A DNA stretch of 64,000 nucleotides, from NCBI RefSeq assembly GCF_022549695.1, contig NZ_JAKZGS010000008.1:124001-188000 (forward strand). Direction: 5' to 3'. The DNA comes from Belliella calami. GTDB taxonomy: Bacteria > Bacteroidota > Bacteroidia > Cytophagales > Cyclobacteriaceae. The notes under the pieces are model-generated. The model made no database searches. It was given only the letters and a program-made list of their open reading frames with translations, and was not told the origin of the DNA. Below are positions 50,808-60,011 of the stretch, piece after piece. Numbering within the stretch: position 1 is the stretch's first letter; the number at the start of each line of letters is the position of its first letter. Both the position numbers and the translations under genes were made by a program.

Positions 50808-52119
50808 AGTATTAATTTTAAATCAACCTTTTGACAATAAAACAGGAGGTGGAATTACACTTTCAAATTTGTTTGATAGATGGCCTAAAGATAATCTTAA
50901 AGTCGCATGTCCATCTCAATTAATCTTGCCTTACACAAATTTTGAAATGTGTAAAGAGTATTATCAACTTGGCCATTTGGAACAAAAGTGGATTTTTCCA
51001 TTCAATTATTTGAGAGCGAAAAGTAAGTCTGGCTCAAAGTTTAAAACTAAAATCGATTTTGAACAAATACCAGATTCCAAGACTTTTTCAACTTTTAGTT
51101 TGAAAAAAACATTGATAGAAAAGTTGTTTCTGCCTTTTATCCATTATTCAGGGGTCATCAATTTTATTTATAAAATTGATGTTTCAAAAAACTTTTTTAA
51201 GTGGGTAAATAATTTTAATCCAGATTTAATTTATGCACAAGCACAAAGTTTACAAGAAGTGGTTTTTTGTAGGAAACTTCATGAAGCTACTGGAATCCCA
51301 ATGGTTTTTCACATGATGGATGATTGGGTTACTTTGAGTAGCCAATCAAAAATTTCTCAAGCTTTGTGGAAACGAAAAGTGAAATTTGAATTTGAAAAAC
51401 TATTGCAACAATGCGATTCATTATTAACCATTAGTGAGTATATGGCAAAAGAGTATCATAAAAGATACGGGATTAAATCCCAAGCTTTCCATAATCCTGT
51501 AGATATAAAATTTTGGGGTAATGAGGAAATGTTAAAAATTTATGTAGACGATTCGCCAATAATTTTATACGCAGGAAGGGTAGGTTTGGGAATTGATGAC
51601 TCATTAATAAGTTTAGCAAATGCTGTTGAGTCATTAAACTCAGATTTTGACTCAAAAATAAAGTTTCATATACAAAGTGAAAGACCACCAAGTTGGATAA
51701 CGAAGTTCGATTGTGTAATTCATAAATCTTTTGGACCATATAAAGATTTGCCAAAGATATTTTCTCAGGCAGATTTATTGTATTTACCATACGACTTTTC
51801 TGATGATTCTATCCAATTTATTAAATATTCAATGCCAACAAAAGCTTCTGAGTATATGATTTCGGGAACTCCTATTTTTATTCTAGCACCAAAAGATACT
51901 GCAATTGTAGAATACGCACAAAGAGAGAATTGGGCTGTAACACTTACCAGCAATAAAATTGAAGATATAAAATTGAAGTTGAAAGAGATCCTTTATAATA
52001 ACACTCTTAGAGAAACTGTCTCGATTCAAGCACGCAGAATATGCTTATCAAATCATGAGAAAAATGTGGTTCAAGAGAAATTTTATAAAGAGCTAATGAA
52101 TAGCTGCAAAACTCACTGA
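50797..52119 (+). CDS. Glycosyltransferase (GT-B)
   Basis: 440 residues, cytoplasmic. 'VLILNQPFDNKTGGGITLSN' opens the N-terminal Rossmann domain; 'IPMVFHMMDDWVTLS' and 'LLTISEYMAKEYHKRYG' are acceptor-side features. The C-terminal domain holds 'SPIILYAGRVGLGIDDSLIS' and 'SMPTKASEYMISGTPIFILA', where the Glu binds the nucleotide-sugar. The donor is unknown. It starts inside the candidate polymerase gene (11-nt overlap), typical for these loci. Confidence 0.82.
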   Translation: MFPKVLILNQPFDNKTGGGITLSNLFDRWPKDNLKVACPSQLILPYTNFEMCKEYYQLGHLEQKWIFPFNYLRAKSKSGSKFKTKIDFEQIPDSKTFSTFSLKKTLIEKLFLPFIHYSGVINFIYKIDVSKNFFKWVNNFNPDLIYAQAQSLQEVVFCRKLHEATGIPMVFHMMDDWVTLSSQSKISQALWKRKVKFEFEKLLQQCDSLLTISEYMAKEYHKRYGIKSQAFHNPVDIKFWGNEEMLKIYVDDSPIILYAGRVGLGIDDSLISLANAVESLNSDFDSKIKFHIQSERPPSWITKFDCVIHKSFGPYKDLPKIFSQADLLYLPYDFSDDSIQFIKYSMPTKASEYMISGTPIFILAPKDTAIVEYAQRENWAVTLTSNKIEDIKLKLKEILYNNTLRETVSIQARRICLSNHEKNVVQEKFYKELMNSCKTH

Positions 52120-52122
52120 TCT

Positions 52123-53136
52123 ATGGAAAGAATATACATTTTGCCAAAAATTAAGTATGAAAACTTAGTATCACCAAATCCTTATATGGAAAATTTGGAA
52201 AGAGCTATTGGAAAAAACTTTGAAATTTCTAACAAAAAAATCATTAAGTACGGTGTATTGGAATTATATCAATACCTATTTAAAACTGATACATATGTTT
52301 TAAATTGGATAGAAGACTTACCTATTTACAAAAAAGGGAAAGTACAAGTTGTCTTTTTCTCTATTTTTATTTTTTTCAAAAAACTATTCAGAAAAAAGAT
52401 TATCTGGATCTTACATAATAAATATAGTCACTTCAAAGATAAAAACTTTTGGACTGATTATATGTATGACAAATTAGTCAAGCATTCTGACTTGATTTTA
52501 ACCCATTCTAATGAAGGGATAGAATTTGTAAGGGAAAGCTATCCTAGGTTTACTTCAAAGGTTCATTTCATAGTGCACCCAATTCAAACACCTTTCCATT
52601 TTTTAGAAAAATCAACTTACAAATATGATTTGCTAATTTGGGGATCAATACAGCCATATAAAGGTATTTTGCAATTTTTGAAGTTCATAAATTCAAATGA
52701 GGAATTAAAGAAACTAAAGATATTGATAGTTGGAAAATGTCCGGACAAGGGATATTTAAAATTGTTAAAAGAAGAGTTTTCAAATCAAGTATCAATGATT
52801 GATTCAGTTTTGAGTTTGGAAAAAATTTCTGTTTTAGCTCAGAATTCAAAGTTTGTGTTTTTCCCGTACAATTCTCCTTCACTGCTTAGTTCTGGGGTCT
52901 TAATGGATTCCCTGAGGATGCATTCAAAGATTTTGGGTCCGAATTCTGGGTCATTTAAAGACCTCTCCTACCTGAGCGGGGTTGAAGTTTATGATGATTT
53001 CAAAGATTTATTGAGCTTCTTTAATGAGGGTTATGATCTGGATTTTGATAGGCAAGAGATGAAGAAGTTTTGTGAAGAAAACACATGGGAGAAATTCAGT
53101 TTCAAATTTTTGAATTTTTACAATCATTTAAATTAA
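52123..53136 (+). CDS. Glycosyltransferase (GT-B)
   Basis: 337 residues. 'FRKKIIWILHNKYSHFKD' and 'YDKLVKHSDLILTHSNEGIE' resemble the acceptor domain of GT4-like enzymes; 'LLIWGSIQPYKGILQFLKFI' begins the donor domain, and 'SSGVLMDSLRMHSKILGPNS' replaces the usual E-x7-E loop. The missing first Glu makes the family placement uncertain. It begins 3 nt after the previous gene. Confidence 0.75.
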   Translation: MERIYILPKIKYENLVSPNPYMENLERAIGKNFEISNKKIIKYGVLELYQYLFKTDTYVLNWIEDLPIYKKGKVQVVFFSIFIFFKKLFRKKIIWILHNKYSHFKDKNFWTDYMYDKLVKHSDLILTHSNEGIEFVRESYPRFTSKVHFIVHPIQTPFHFLEKSTYKYDLLIWGSIQPYKGILQFLKFINSNEELKKLKILIVGKCPDKGYLKLLKEEFSNQVSMIDSVLSLEKISVLAQNSKFVFFPYNSPSLLSSGVLMDSLRMHSKILGPNSGSFKDLSYLSGVEVYDDFKDLLSFFNEGYDLDFDRQEMKKFCEENTWEKFSFKFLNFYNHLN

Positions 53137-53144
53137 AATAAATT

Positions 53145-55043
53145 ATGTGTGGAATTAACGGTTATATACTATTAGAAAATAACTTCTCAGAACAGAAGAA
53201 AAATGGTTTAATGTTGGCTTTGAATAAGATGAATGATCTAATCATCCATCGCGGTCCAGATTCTGAGGGAGTGTTTTTTAAAGAAAATGTTGGCTTTGGA
53301 TTTCGAAGGTTAAGCATAATTGATCTTTCTAATCATGCAGATCAACCAATGGTTAAAAACGACCTAGGGCTAGCTATTGTATTCAATGGAGAAATTTATA
53401 ATTATCTAGAGGTAAAAAAAGATCTGATAGATAAGGGTCATGTTTTTAATACAGATTCTGATACTGAGGTGATTTTGAATGCTTACAAAGAGTATGGAGA
53501 AGAATGTGTGCATTATTTCAATGGAATGTGGGCCTTCGCAATTTATGATTATCAAACAAAAAAAGTATTTTGTTCAAGAGATAGGTTTGGTGTCAAACCT
53601 TTTTACTATTGTATTAAAGATAACGTTTTGTTTTTCTCTAGTGAGTTAAAGGCATTACATTCTGTTTGTGATTTGAAGAATGCCAATCTTGCAAAGGTTT
53701 ATGAATACTTAGCATATGGCTATAGAGTCAATGATGGTGAAACTTTTTTTGAAGGATGTAATGAACTTTTGCCAGGAACAAAATTGATAGTTAAAAACAA
53801 TAAGATTGAGATTAATAGATATTGGGAGTTAAAAGAAAACCAGTATCAGCATGATCCAAGTTTGACCTATGAGCAAGAATACAGAAGACTATTTGAAGAT
53901 GCTATAAAAATAAGATATCGGAGTGATGTGCCTGTTGCCATCTTACTAAGCGGTGGCCTTGATTCGACAGCTATTTCAAAAGTTACAGACCAGTTGATAG
54001 AGAATGGTGGTTTAAACCAAACTGATATTCATGCCTACACAGCTTCATTTCCCGATTTTGAAGAAAATGAAACTGAAACAGTGCGCGGATTTATTAAGAC
54101 TTGTAAGAATATCAAATTGCATGAAATGGAAATTGATCAGAATGATTTAGTTTCAAGTTTTGAGAAAACTTTGAGCGAATTGGATCATCCATTAGGTTCA
54201 TTTGCATCTATTGCCCATAACAATATTATGAAATTATGTAAGGAGCGAGGTATAAAAGTAGTTCTAAATGGTCAAGGAAGCGATGAGGCTTACGCAGGGT
54301 ATAGCCGCTACATTGCAGGTGTGTTTTTGGTTGATGTTTTGATTTCTAAACCTAAAACATTTTTATCTGAATTCAGGTCTTTAAACACTCTTAACGGTTT
54401 TTCTAAGCTATTTTTAGTCTCTCAAATGTTTAAGGCTATTATAAATCAGTCTACGGCATCATTCCTTAGGGCAAAATATCAGGAAAAATCAATTAGTGTT
54501 CTCAAAAAGAATTTTGTTGAAGCAAATAGAAAGCATTTTAAAAATCCCTATAAATTTTCAGCAAAAGAAGGGTCTTTTCAAAGATATCTTTTGCATCAAA
54601 TAAATAATTCCGGAATAAATCAAATACTTCATTACGAAGATGTTTCAGCAATGAATCAGTCTATAGAAATTAGATCTCCGTTTATGGATTATCGGTTAAT
54701 GGAATTTGCATTTTCTATACCAATTGAATACAAGTTCTCAAAAGGAGTAACAAAGAAAATCCAGAGAGATACAATTGGTAAAGACCTTCCAAAGGGTATT
54801 GTTAATGATAGAAATAAAATTGGTTTTAAAACTCCATTTTTGGATTATTTAAAATCTGATGAAAAATTCAAGTCTTATGTCTCGTCTATTTTGAATTCAG
54901 ATTCATTTAATTCAAAACATATTTGGGATGCAGAAAAGATTCGAAGACAATTCAACAATATTGAAAGTAATGAAAGTTTTCCTTATTGGAGGATACTTAA
55001 CTTAGAGGTATGGGCTAAATCATATAATATTTCTAATCTTTAA
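53145..55043 (+). CDS. asnB: Asparagine synthase-like glutamine amidotransferase
   Basis: 632 residues. After the initiator Met, Cys2 ('MCGINGYILLEN') is the class II glutamine-hydrolysing nucleophile; 'IIHRGPDSEGVFF', 'VFNGEIYNYLE' and 'SDTEVILNAYKEYGEE' complete the glutaminase. The synthetase part has the PP-loop 'VAILLSGGLDSTAISKV' (about 264-280) and 'VVLNGQGSDEAYAGYSRY'. Inside glycosyltransferase clusters such enzymes usually amidate a uronic acid or other sugar acid of the polysaccharide rather than aspartate. That role is inferred from position. Confidence 0.88.
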   Translation: MCGINGYILLENNFSEQKKNGLMLALNKMNDLIIHRGPDSEGVFFKENVGFGFRRLSIIDLSNHADQPMVKNDLGLAIVFNGEIYNYLEVKKDLIDKGHVFNTDSDTEVILNAYKEYGEECVHYFNGMWAFAIYDYQTKKVFCSRDRFGVKPFYYCIKDNVLFFSSELKALHSVCDLKNANLAKVYEYLAYGYRVNDGETFFEGCNELLPGTKLIVKNNKIEINRYWELKENQYQHDPSLTYEQEYRRLFEDAIKIRYRSDVPVAILLSGGLDSTAISKVTDQLIENGGLNQTDIHAYTASFPDFEENETETVRGFIKTCKNIKLHEMEIDQNDLVSSFEKTLSELDHPLGSFASIAHNNIMKLCKERGIKVVLNGQGSDEAYAGYSRYIAGVFLVDVLISKPKTFLSEFRSLNTLNGFSKLFLVSQMFKAIINQSTASFLRAKYQEKSISVLKKNFVEANRKHFKNPYKFSAKEGSFQRYLLHQINNSGINQILHYEDVSAMNQSIEIRSPFMDYRLMEFAFSIPIEYKFSKGVTKKIQRDTIGKDLPKGIVNDRNKIGFKTPFLDYLKSDEKFKSYVSSILNSDSFNSKHIWDAEKIRRQFNNIESNESFPYWRILNLEVWAKSYNISNL

Positions 55044-55123
55044 TTAAAATTGAATAATAATCCAATTCTGTTTTTGCAGAAAATCATATAGTATAAACAA
55101 ATTGTTTTAAACTGAAATAAGCT

Positions 55124-56221
55124 ATGAAAATTTTAATTGCAAACTCATATTCTTTAGATATCATTTATAAAGAGTGGTCTGAAGGCAAAAGCCCATCACA
55201 TTTTTTGTTTGGGAAAATAGAGTTAGAAAAACATCATAAAATTAAAGTGGATATAGTTCCATTTGAAAAATGGAAGTTTATAAATAAACTTGGTAAGATT
55301 TTTAAATTTGGCAATCTGGATCAAGAGCTTTGGATGTTGTTTAGAGTACACAATTATGATCTAATTTATGCTACTTTCGGTACAGGGAATACCAAATTAC
55401 TCTCTTTTTTTAAACTATTAGGTTTTATTAAAACACCTATAGTAATGTTGGGACATCAAAATTTATATATTCCGGAGGATGATAGATTTGGTATTAAAAA
55501 GAAAATTTTGTTGAGCTATGAAAGAATTCTTTTTTTTAGCAAAGAGCTTATGGTAAAGACTATTAAGGATTTAGATTTAACTGATTTTGCTGCAACAAAA
55601 AGATTTGATGTTGTTAATTGGGCTCCAGATAGAGAATATTATGGTGAAGATTTTAGAGAAAAATTGGCATCTGAGTCCAAATTCGCTATTTGTGCTGGTA
55701 CAACAGATAGAGACTTTGATTTGATTATCGATGTTTTTAAAGAGATTGGATTTCCTTTAGAAATATACTGCACTCCAGGGACAAGGCCGAGAAAAGATAA
55801 TTTACCTAGCTTCATAACAATTAACTCTGATTTTATTCCATATTCTGAATTAGTAGCGAGATATAAAAAAGCAAGATTTATTTTAATTCCAATAAAGGAT
55901 GAGAAAGTAAAGACTGGGAGAACTTTGGGATTAACTGTTTTATTAGATTCTATTGCGATTGGAAAGCCTGTAATTATGACTAAAAATAAGTACGTAGACC
56001 TTCTGGATCCACAGAAAAAGGAATTTGGTTTAAGTATCTCTAACAATACAAAAGACGAATGGGTTTCAACAATTAAGGAGGTCTTAAATGATTTTTATAA
56101 GTTGGATGAAATGGGTAGAAAAGGACATGAACTGTTTCTAAACGGGTACAATTCAGTTTCTTATTCAAATGAATTGATGAGACATTTCACAACGTTAATT
56201 ACTGATAGGAATAAAATTTAA
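55124..56221 (+). CDS. Glycosyltransferase-like protein
   Basis: 365 residues, very A+T-rich gene. 'LIYATFGTGNTKLLSFFKLL' and 'PIVMLGHQNLYIPEDD' suit the acceptor domain of a GT-B enzyme; 'FAICAGTTDRDFDLIIDVFK' starts the donor domain and 'GLTVLLDSIAIGKPVIMTKN' is a degenerate sugar-binding loop. It is last in the plus-strand series and ends in a terminator shared with the reverse block. The activity is unassigned. Confidence 0.72.
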   Translation: MKILIANSYSLDIIYKEWSEGKSPSHFLFGKIELEKHHKIKVDIVPFEKWKFINKLGKIFKFGNLDQELWMLFRVHNYDLIYATFGTGNTKLLSFFKLLGFIKTPIVMLGHQNLYIPEDDRFGIKKKILLSYERILFFSKELMVKTIKDLDLTDFAATKRFDVVNWAPDREYYGEDFREKLASESKFAICAGTTDRDFDLIIDVFKEIGFPLEIYCTPGTRPRKDNLPSFITINSDFIPYSELVARYKKARFILIPIKDEKVKTGRTLGLTVLLDSIAIGKPVIMTKNKYVDLLDPQKKEFGLSISNNTKDEWVSTIKEVLNDFYKLDEMGRKGHELFLNGYNSVSYSNELMRHFTTLITDRNKI

Positions 56222-56412
56222 GCAGTTTTGTGTTTTATATTTATGCTAGATAACAATTGTAAACAATTTGGTCATTTTGAACATGCCCAACTTTTGGTTT
56301 TAGTCTCTTATTAAACGTTAATTAATGGATATTGGTCAATAGTAATTTTGAAAAAAAGATTTATGGAGTAATTGTATTTTTATACTTGAAATTGTCTGTA
56401 AAATTCAGGAAA

Positions 56413-56449
56413 AGATCCCCGCGATCTTTAAATCGCAGGGACTCTTTCT
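56413..56449. terminator. Bidirectional terminator between convergent glycosyltransferase genes
   Basis: AGATCCCCGCGAT (56413-56425) pairs with ATCGCAGGGACTCT (56432-56445) with one bulge and one mismatch, around CTTTAA. T-rich sequence follows on the plus strand, and TTTTCC on the minus. It lies between the ends of the genes at 56221 and 56448. Confidence 0.7.
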
Positions 56450-57365
56450 ATTTTTTAAAAAGTGCTTTTATTTTGTATTTTAATCTTTTTGAAATTGAAT
56501 AGTTATTCCTGAATTCTTCTCTTAACTTTTTATTTATTTCCAGTTTTTCATCAAACTCAAATTCTCTTTGGTTACTAAGATCCAAATGCGTGAAGAACCT
56601 GTCATGATCTTTAGCATTTGTGGCTTCTTCACCATCCCCTATATGATTTACTTTTGACTTTGAGGCGTAAACAGTCAGCATTTCATGTTTAAATTGATGA
56701 TATGACCATCTAATAGCCCAAGAATTTATTTTTCCATTCATTTGGTTTTTCAGCATTCCAGGTAAATCACTTCCTATTTTAAACCACTTATACTTTTTGA
56801 AAAAATCGTCTTTAAAATCGTTGTAATCAGACACCTCCCAATCAATGTTTTCCCATTTACTTTTCCAAGTCCCCCAGCCCAAAGAAGAAATTCTTTCGGT
56901 CAAATAATAGTCTTTATTATGTGTTTTTAGACTCTTTAAGTTTGGACTATAGCCAGAAATAGATATAACTTCATCAAATTTCTCATAGTACCTTAACCCA
57001 GAATTAACAAAGTCCAAGAAATTTTCAGAAGAAACTAAATCGTCTTCGAGTACAATTACCGAACCGTGAATATTAATAACTTCTGTTACTCCATCAATAA
57101 TTGATTTTGCCAAACCTTTATTTTTCGGGGATTCTTTGATTTTCACAGATTTAAATCCGTCAATAGTATTAATATAATTCCTTACGCTCTCAACTTTTGC
57201 GATGTCTTTTTCTTTTTTTGCGCCATCAGAATATATATACAGATTACTTGCTGAAGCTAAGTGGTTTCTCCTAAGAGTTTCAACTGTCCTTCTAGATTCT
57301 TCTAATCGATTATAAACAAATAGCACTACTGGAGCTAATTTTTGATTGACTTGTATTTCTTCCAT
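56448..57365 (-). CDS. GT2/GNT-I-like glycosyltransferase
   Basis: 305 residues with a GT-A fold. 'APVVLFVYNRLEESRRTVET' is the nucleotide-binding start, and 'GSVIVLEDDLVSSENFLDFV' contains the metal-binding Glu-Asp-Asp. 'ERISSLGWGTWKSKWENIDW' is typical of Bacteroidota family 2 sugar transferases distantly related to GNT-I. It is last in the minus-strand block. The donor is unknown. Confidence 0.85.
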   Translation of the reverse strand: MEEIQVNQKLAPVVLFVYNRLEESRRTVETLRRNHLASASNLYIYSDGAKKEKDIAKVESVRNYINTIDGFKSVKIKESPKNKGLAKSIIDGVTEVINIHGSVIVLEDDLVSSENFLDFVNSGLRYYEKFDEVISISGYSPNLKSLKTHNKDYYLTERISSLGWGTWKSKWENIDWEVSDYNDFKDDFFKKYKWFKIGSDLPGMLKNQMNGKINSWAIRWSYHQFKHEMLTVYASKSKVNHIGDGEEATNAKDHDRFFTHLDLSNQREFEFDEKLEINKKLREEFRNNYSISKRLKYKIKALFKK

Positions 57366-57379
57366 AGTTATTGATTGAG

Positions 57380-58486
57380 TTAGATAGATTTTACAGAAAC
57401 ATCTTTCAAAATATTCAAAAGAGAGTTTTCAAATGTTCTTAAAGTAAATTTCTTTTCAAAAATGGCTCTAGATTTAGTTCCAAATTCTGCCCTTAATTCA
57501 GGTTCTTTTATTAAAATCTCTAATTTTTCTATCAGTTGTTCAAGGTTTAATTTTTGTACTAAAAACCCATTTATCCCATTTTGTACTATGTCCTCAATTC
57601 CTCCTTCTGAAGTAGAAATAATTGGAAGTGAAAAGCTCATCGCTTCTAAAAGAACCAATGGGAAGCATTCATTCTCATAAAAAGTTGGTAGGACAAAAAT
57701 TTCTGAATTCAAAAGTTCAATTTCTTTCTCTTTATCATATTTTTTTCCAAGATAAAATACAGTACCATTTAAGTTTAGTTCACTTATTTTTTTATACAAC
57801 ATTGTTGAATCAATATCTCCCTCACCTCCTATTATTCTGCATTCGAATCGATTTCCTTTTAGCTTTAATACCGAAAGCGCTTCTAATAATTCAAAAATAC
57901 CTTTAGATTTAATTAGGTTTGATAAAAACAAGATTACAGGTACACTTTGAGATTTTCTAATATGGTTAATTTTAGATTTGTCTTCTATCCCATTGAAACA
58001 AACAAAAACTCGTTCAATTGGAACAAATTTTTCAACATCAAAATAAAGTTTTTGGGAAAGGACAATTACATCTGTATTTTTAAAGGCAAATTGATAAAGT
58101 ATTTTAAGAATTGTATTTTCGCTTTTCTTTTTAATTCCTTTATTGTGTAAATGATAAATTAATTTTACTCGAAATAGCTTTATAAGGAAAATAAGGATTA
58201 AATCTTTAATGAATGCTATACCTGTTGTGGACAATGCGAAATAGCAGATTTGGGGCCGAAATGCTGTTAAGCTAGAGAGTAGTTGTATAATTACATTTAA
58301 ATAGCTTATGACTTTATGAAATTTAAATTTTCCAGTTTCATTGATTCTTTTTGAACCTAAAAGATTAATATATTTGGTGTTGAAATTACTGTTAATTAGT
58401 TGACTTCTATGAATATATTGTCCAACCAAAGAGGATCCATGGATCGGTGGTGGAAGATGAAGTAAAAATAAAATTCTTTGGTGCAT
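57380..58486 (-). CDS. GT4 glycosyltransferase
   Basis: 368 residues. 'LLHLPPPIHGSSLVGQYIH' is the glycine-containing acceptor loop. The donor domain has 'PVILFLSNLIKSKGIFELLE' and the full GT4 signature 'NECFPLVLLEAMSFSLPIIS' with both Glu residues of E-x7-E, then 'TSEGGIEDIVQNGINGFLV'. The sugar is unknown. It is in the three-gene reverse block, 14 nt before the GT2 gene. Confidence 0.9.
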   Translation of the reverse strand: MHQRILFLLHLPPPIHGSSLVGQYIHRSQLINSNFNTKYINLLGSKRINETGKFKFHKVISYLNVIIQLLSSLTAFRPQICYFALSTTGIAFIKDLILIFLIKLFRVKLIYHLHNKGIKKKSENTILKILYQFAFKNTDVIVLSQKLYFDVEKFVPIERVFVCFNGIEDKSKINHIRKSQSVPVILFLSNLIKSKGIFELLEALSVLKLKGNRFECRIIGGEGDIDSTMLYKKISELNLNGTVFYLGKKYDKEKEIELLNSEIFVLPTFYENECFPLVLLEAMSFSLPIISTSEGGIEDIVQNGINGFLVQKLNLEQLIEKLEILIKEPELRAEFGTKSRAIFEKKFTLRTFENSLLNILKDVSVKSI

Positions 58487-58514
58487 TTATATAAAATTTG
58501 ATTGATTTAATGTT

Positions 58515-59543
58515 TTAATTTCTTCTACTGATGATTTTTATTGACTCATCGAGTGCTTTTAAATTTCCAGAATAGAATGTGGGATAGTTTTTGTAAAAAA
58601 CGTCAAACACATTAAAAGGTGTTTTATTCAAATCATAATTTTCAATTATTTCTTTTAATTTTTCTTTTAATTTTTCTTCGTTTTTGTATTCCACAAAACA
58701 CTCTGGAAGTATACCCGGGCCATGAATAGTTGGTCTTTCATCAAGTCTCCATGCCATAGGCCATGAATTGTCTTCGGTAAAAATCAAACTGCCGCAACTT
58801 AAACATTCTGCAATCGGAAGTCCAAAGGATTCATTTGATTGCATAAAGTAAAAAGTAGATTTTCTATATATATTTCTTATTTCTTCAATTTCGTATTTTC
58901 CCTCTAGGCAGATGTAGGGGATTTGTAATTCATTTAGAACACGGATTTGCATTTCTCTGGTTTCTATAAAATCTTCTCTTTCAAAGTCAATAACTGCAAG
59001 GAGTTTTTCTTTCTTGACTGGTTTAAGGTTGGCTCCTTCTAAGTACAATCCAATTTGGCTCCATGGTTTTTGTGGTAACTGTTTTATTTCAGTTGTAGAA
59101 GAAACCGAAAAATGCCAATCAAATATTTCCTCATTGTTGTCATTATTTTCTTTTAAATATTGAATAACAGTAGGGGCATTTCCAATATAATAGACCTCAT
59201 ACAGTAGTAGTGGTTTTTTCTTCGTAATCTTTTTTATCTTTTCGATGTTATATTGATTTCTCATAAACATAGTAGGAATTGTTTCCGAAAAAACTATAAC
59301 ATCAAATTTTGATAATTTTGAAAAAAACAATTGATCCTCAATTTTGTGAAATAGCTTATGTATGTTCCATAAGAATCTGCCATATTTAAAATCAACTTCT
59401 TTAAAATTTGATAATCTTCTAAACGAAGCAATGTTTTTAAATGTATCTGAATCATGACCAAGTTTAGATAACATAGTTTGTAGACAGTTTGCTAGTATTT
59501 TTGGACTCCCGTTTTGTGGTCTAGTAACTATTGCAACTTTCAT
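58515..59543 (-). CDS. Glycosyltransferase-like protein
   Basis: 342 residues, no membrane segment. N-terminal 'MKVAIVTRPQNGSPKILANC' is Rossmann-like. The C-terminal half has 'STFYFMQSNESFGLPIAECL', the nucleotide-sugar loop of GT-B enzymes with Glu residues, then 'SCGSLIFTEDNSWPMAWR'. It is the first gene of the reverse block, so its promoter is in the 468-nt space to the right. The substrate is unknown. Confidence 0.75.
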   Translation of the reverse strand: MKVAIVTRPQNGSPKILANCLQTMLSKLGHDSDTFKNIASFRRLSNFKEVDFKYGRFLWNIHKLFHKIEDQLFFSKLSKFDVIVFSETIPTMFMRNQYNIEKIKKITKKKPLLLYEVYYIGNAPTVIQYLKENNDNNEEIFDWHFSVSSTTEIKQLPQKPWSQIGLYLEGANLKPVKKEKLLAVIDFEREDFIETREMQIRVLNELQIPYICLEGKYEIEEIRNIYRKSTFYFMQSNESFGLPIAECLSCGSLIFTEDNSWPMAWRLDERPTIHGPGILPECFVEYKNEEKLKEKLKEIIENYDLNKTPFNVFDVFYKNYPTFYSGNLKALDESIKIISRRN

Positions 59544-60011
59544 AATAATGTATATTGATTAAATGTATCACAAAGAAATATTTTAATTTTATGTTTTTCT
59601 TGTTTGATTATACTACTCTTTCCTAAACTTTAGGATTATCCAATTTTTTGTTAGATATAAAGTAAGTAAACCAACATGTTTGAGTATAATCATTAAATTT
59701 CAACCCACAACAGTCAACGGATAAGAAAACCTATTGTTGGAGGGACTACTTATGGCTGGTATTAATGTAACGTACTTGTATTTAAATTTTTTTTTTAATC
59801 CCAAGTTATTTGTAAGTAGCTAATAGAGGCTCCAGCATTTTCTTAGGTACTTTATAATCTTTTATTCTAACATTTTTATATGAATAAAAACTATAAATAA
59901 TTCGATAGACAGAATGATTTTTCAAAAGTACAAAAAACAAATTTATTTCAACGACATAAAAAAGTATTTTAAATACAAAAATTTGATTTTTAAAATTTAT
60001 TATCTAATTTT
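59544..60011. other. Divergent intergenic region, no gene
   Basis: 468 nt, very A+T-rich at its right end. It separates the reverse glycosyltransferase block from the sugar-nucleotide genes and must hold promoters in both directions. No consensus -33/-7 pair stands out, and there is no clear hairpin. It marks the right edge of the A+T-rich core. Confidence 0.5.
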
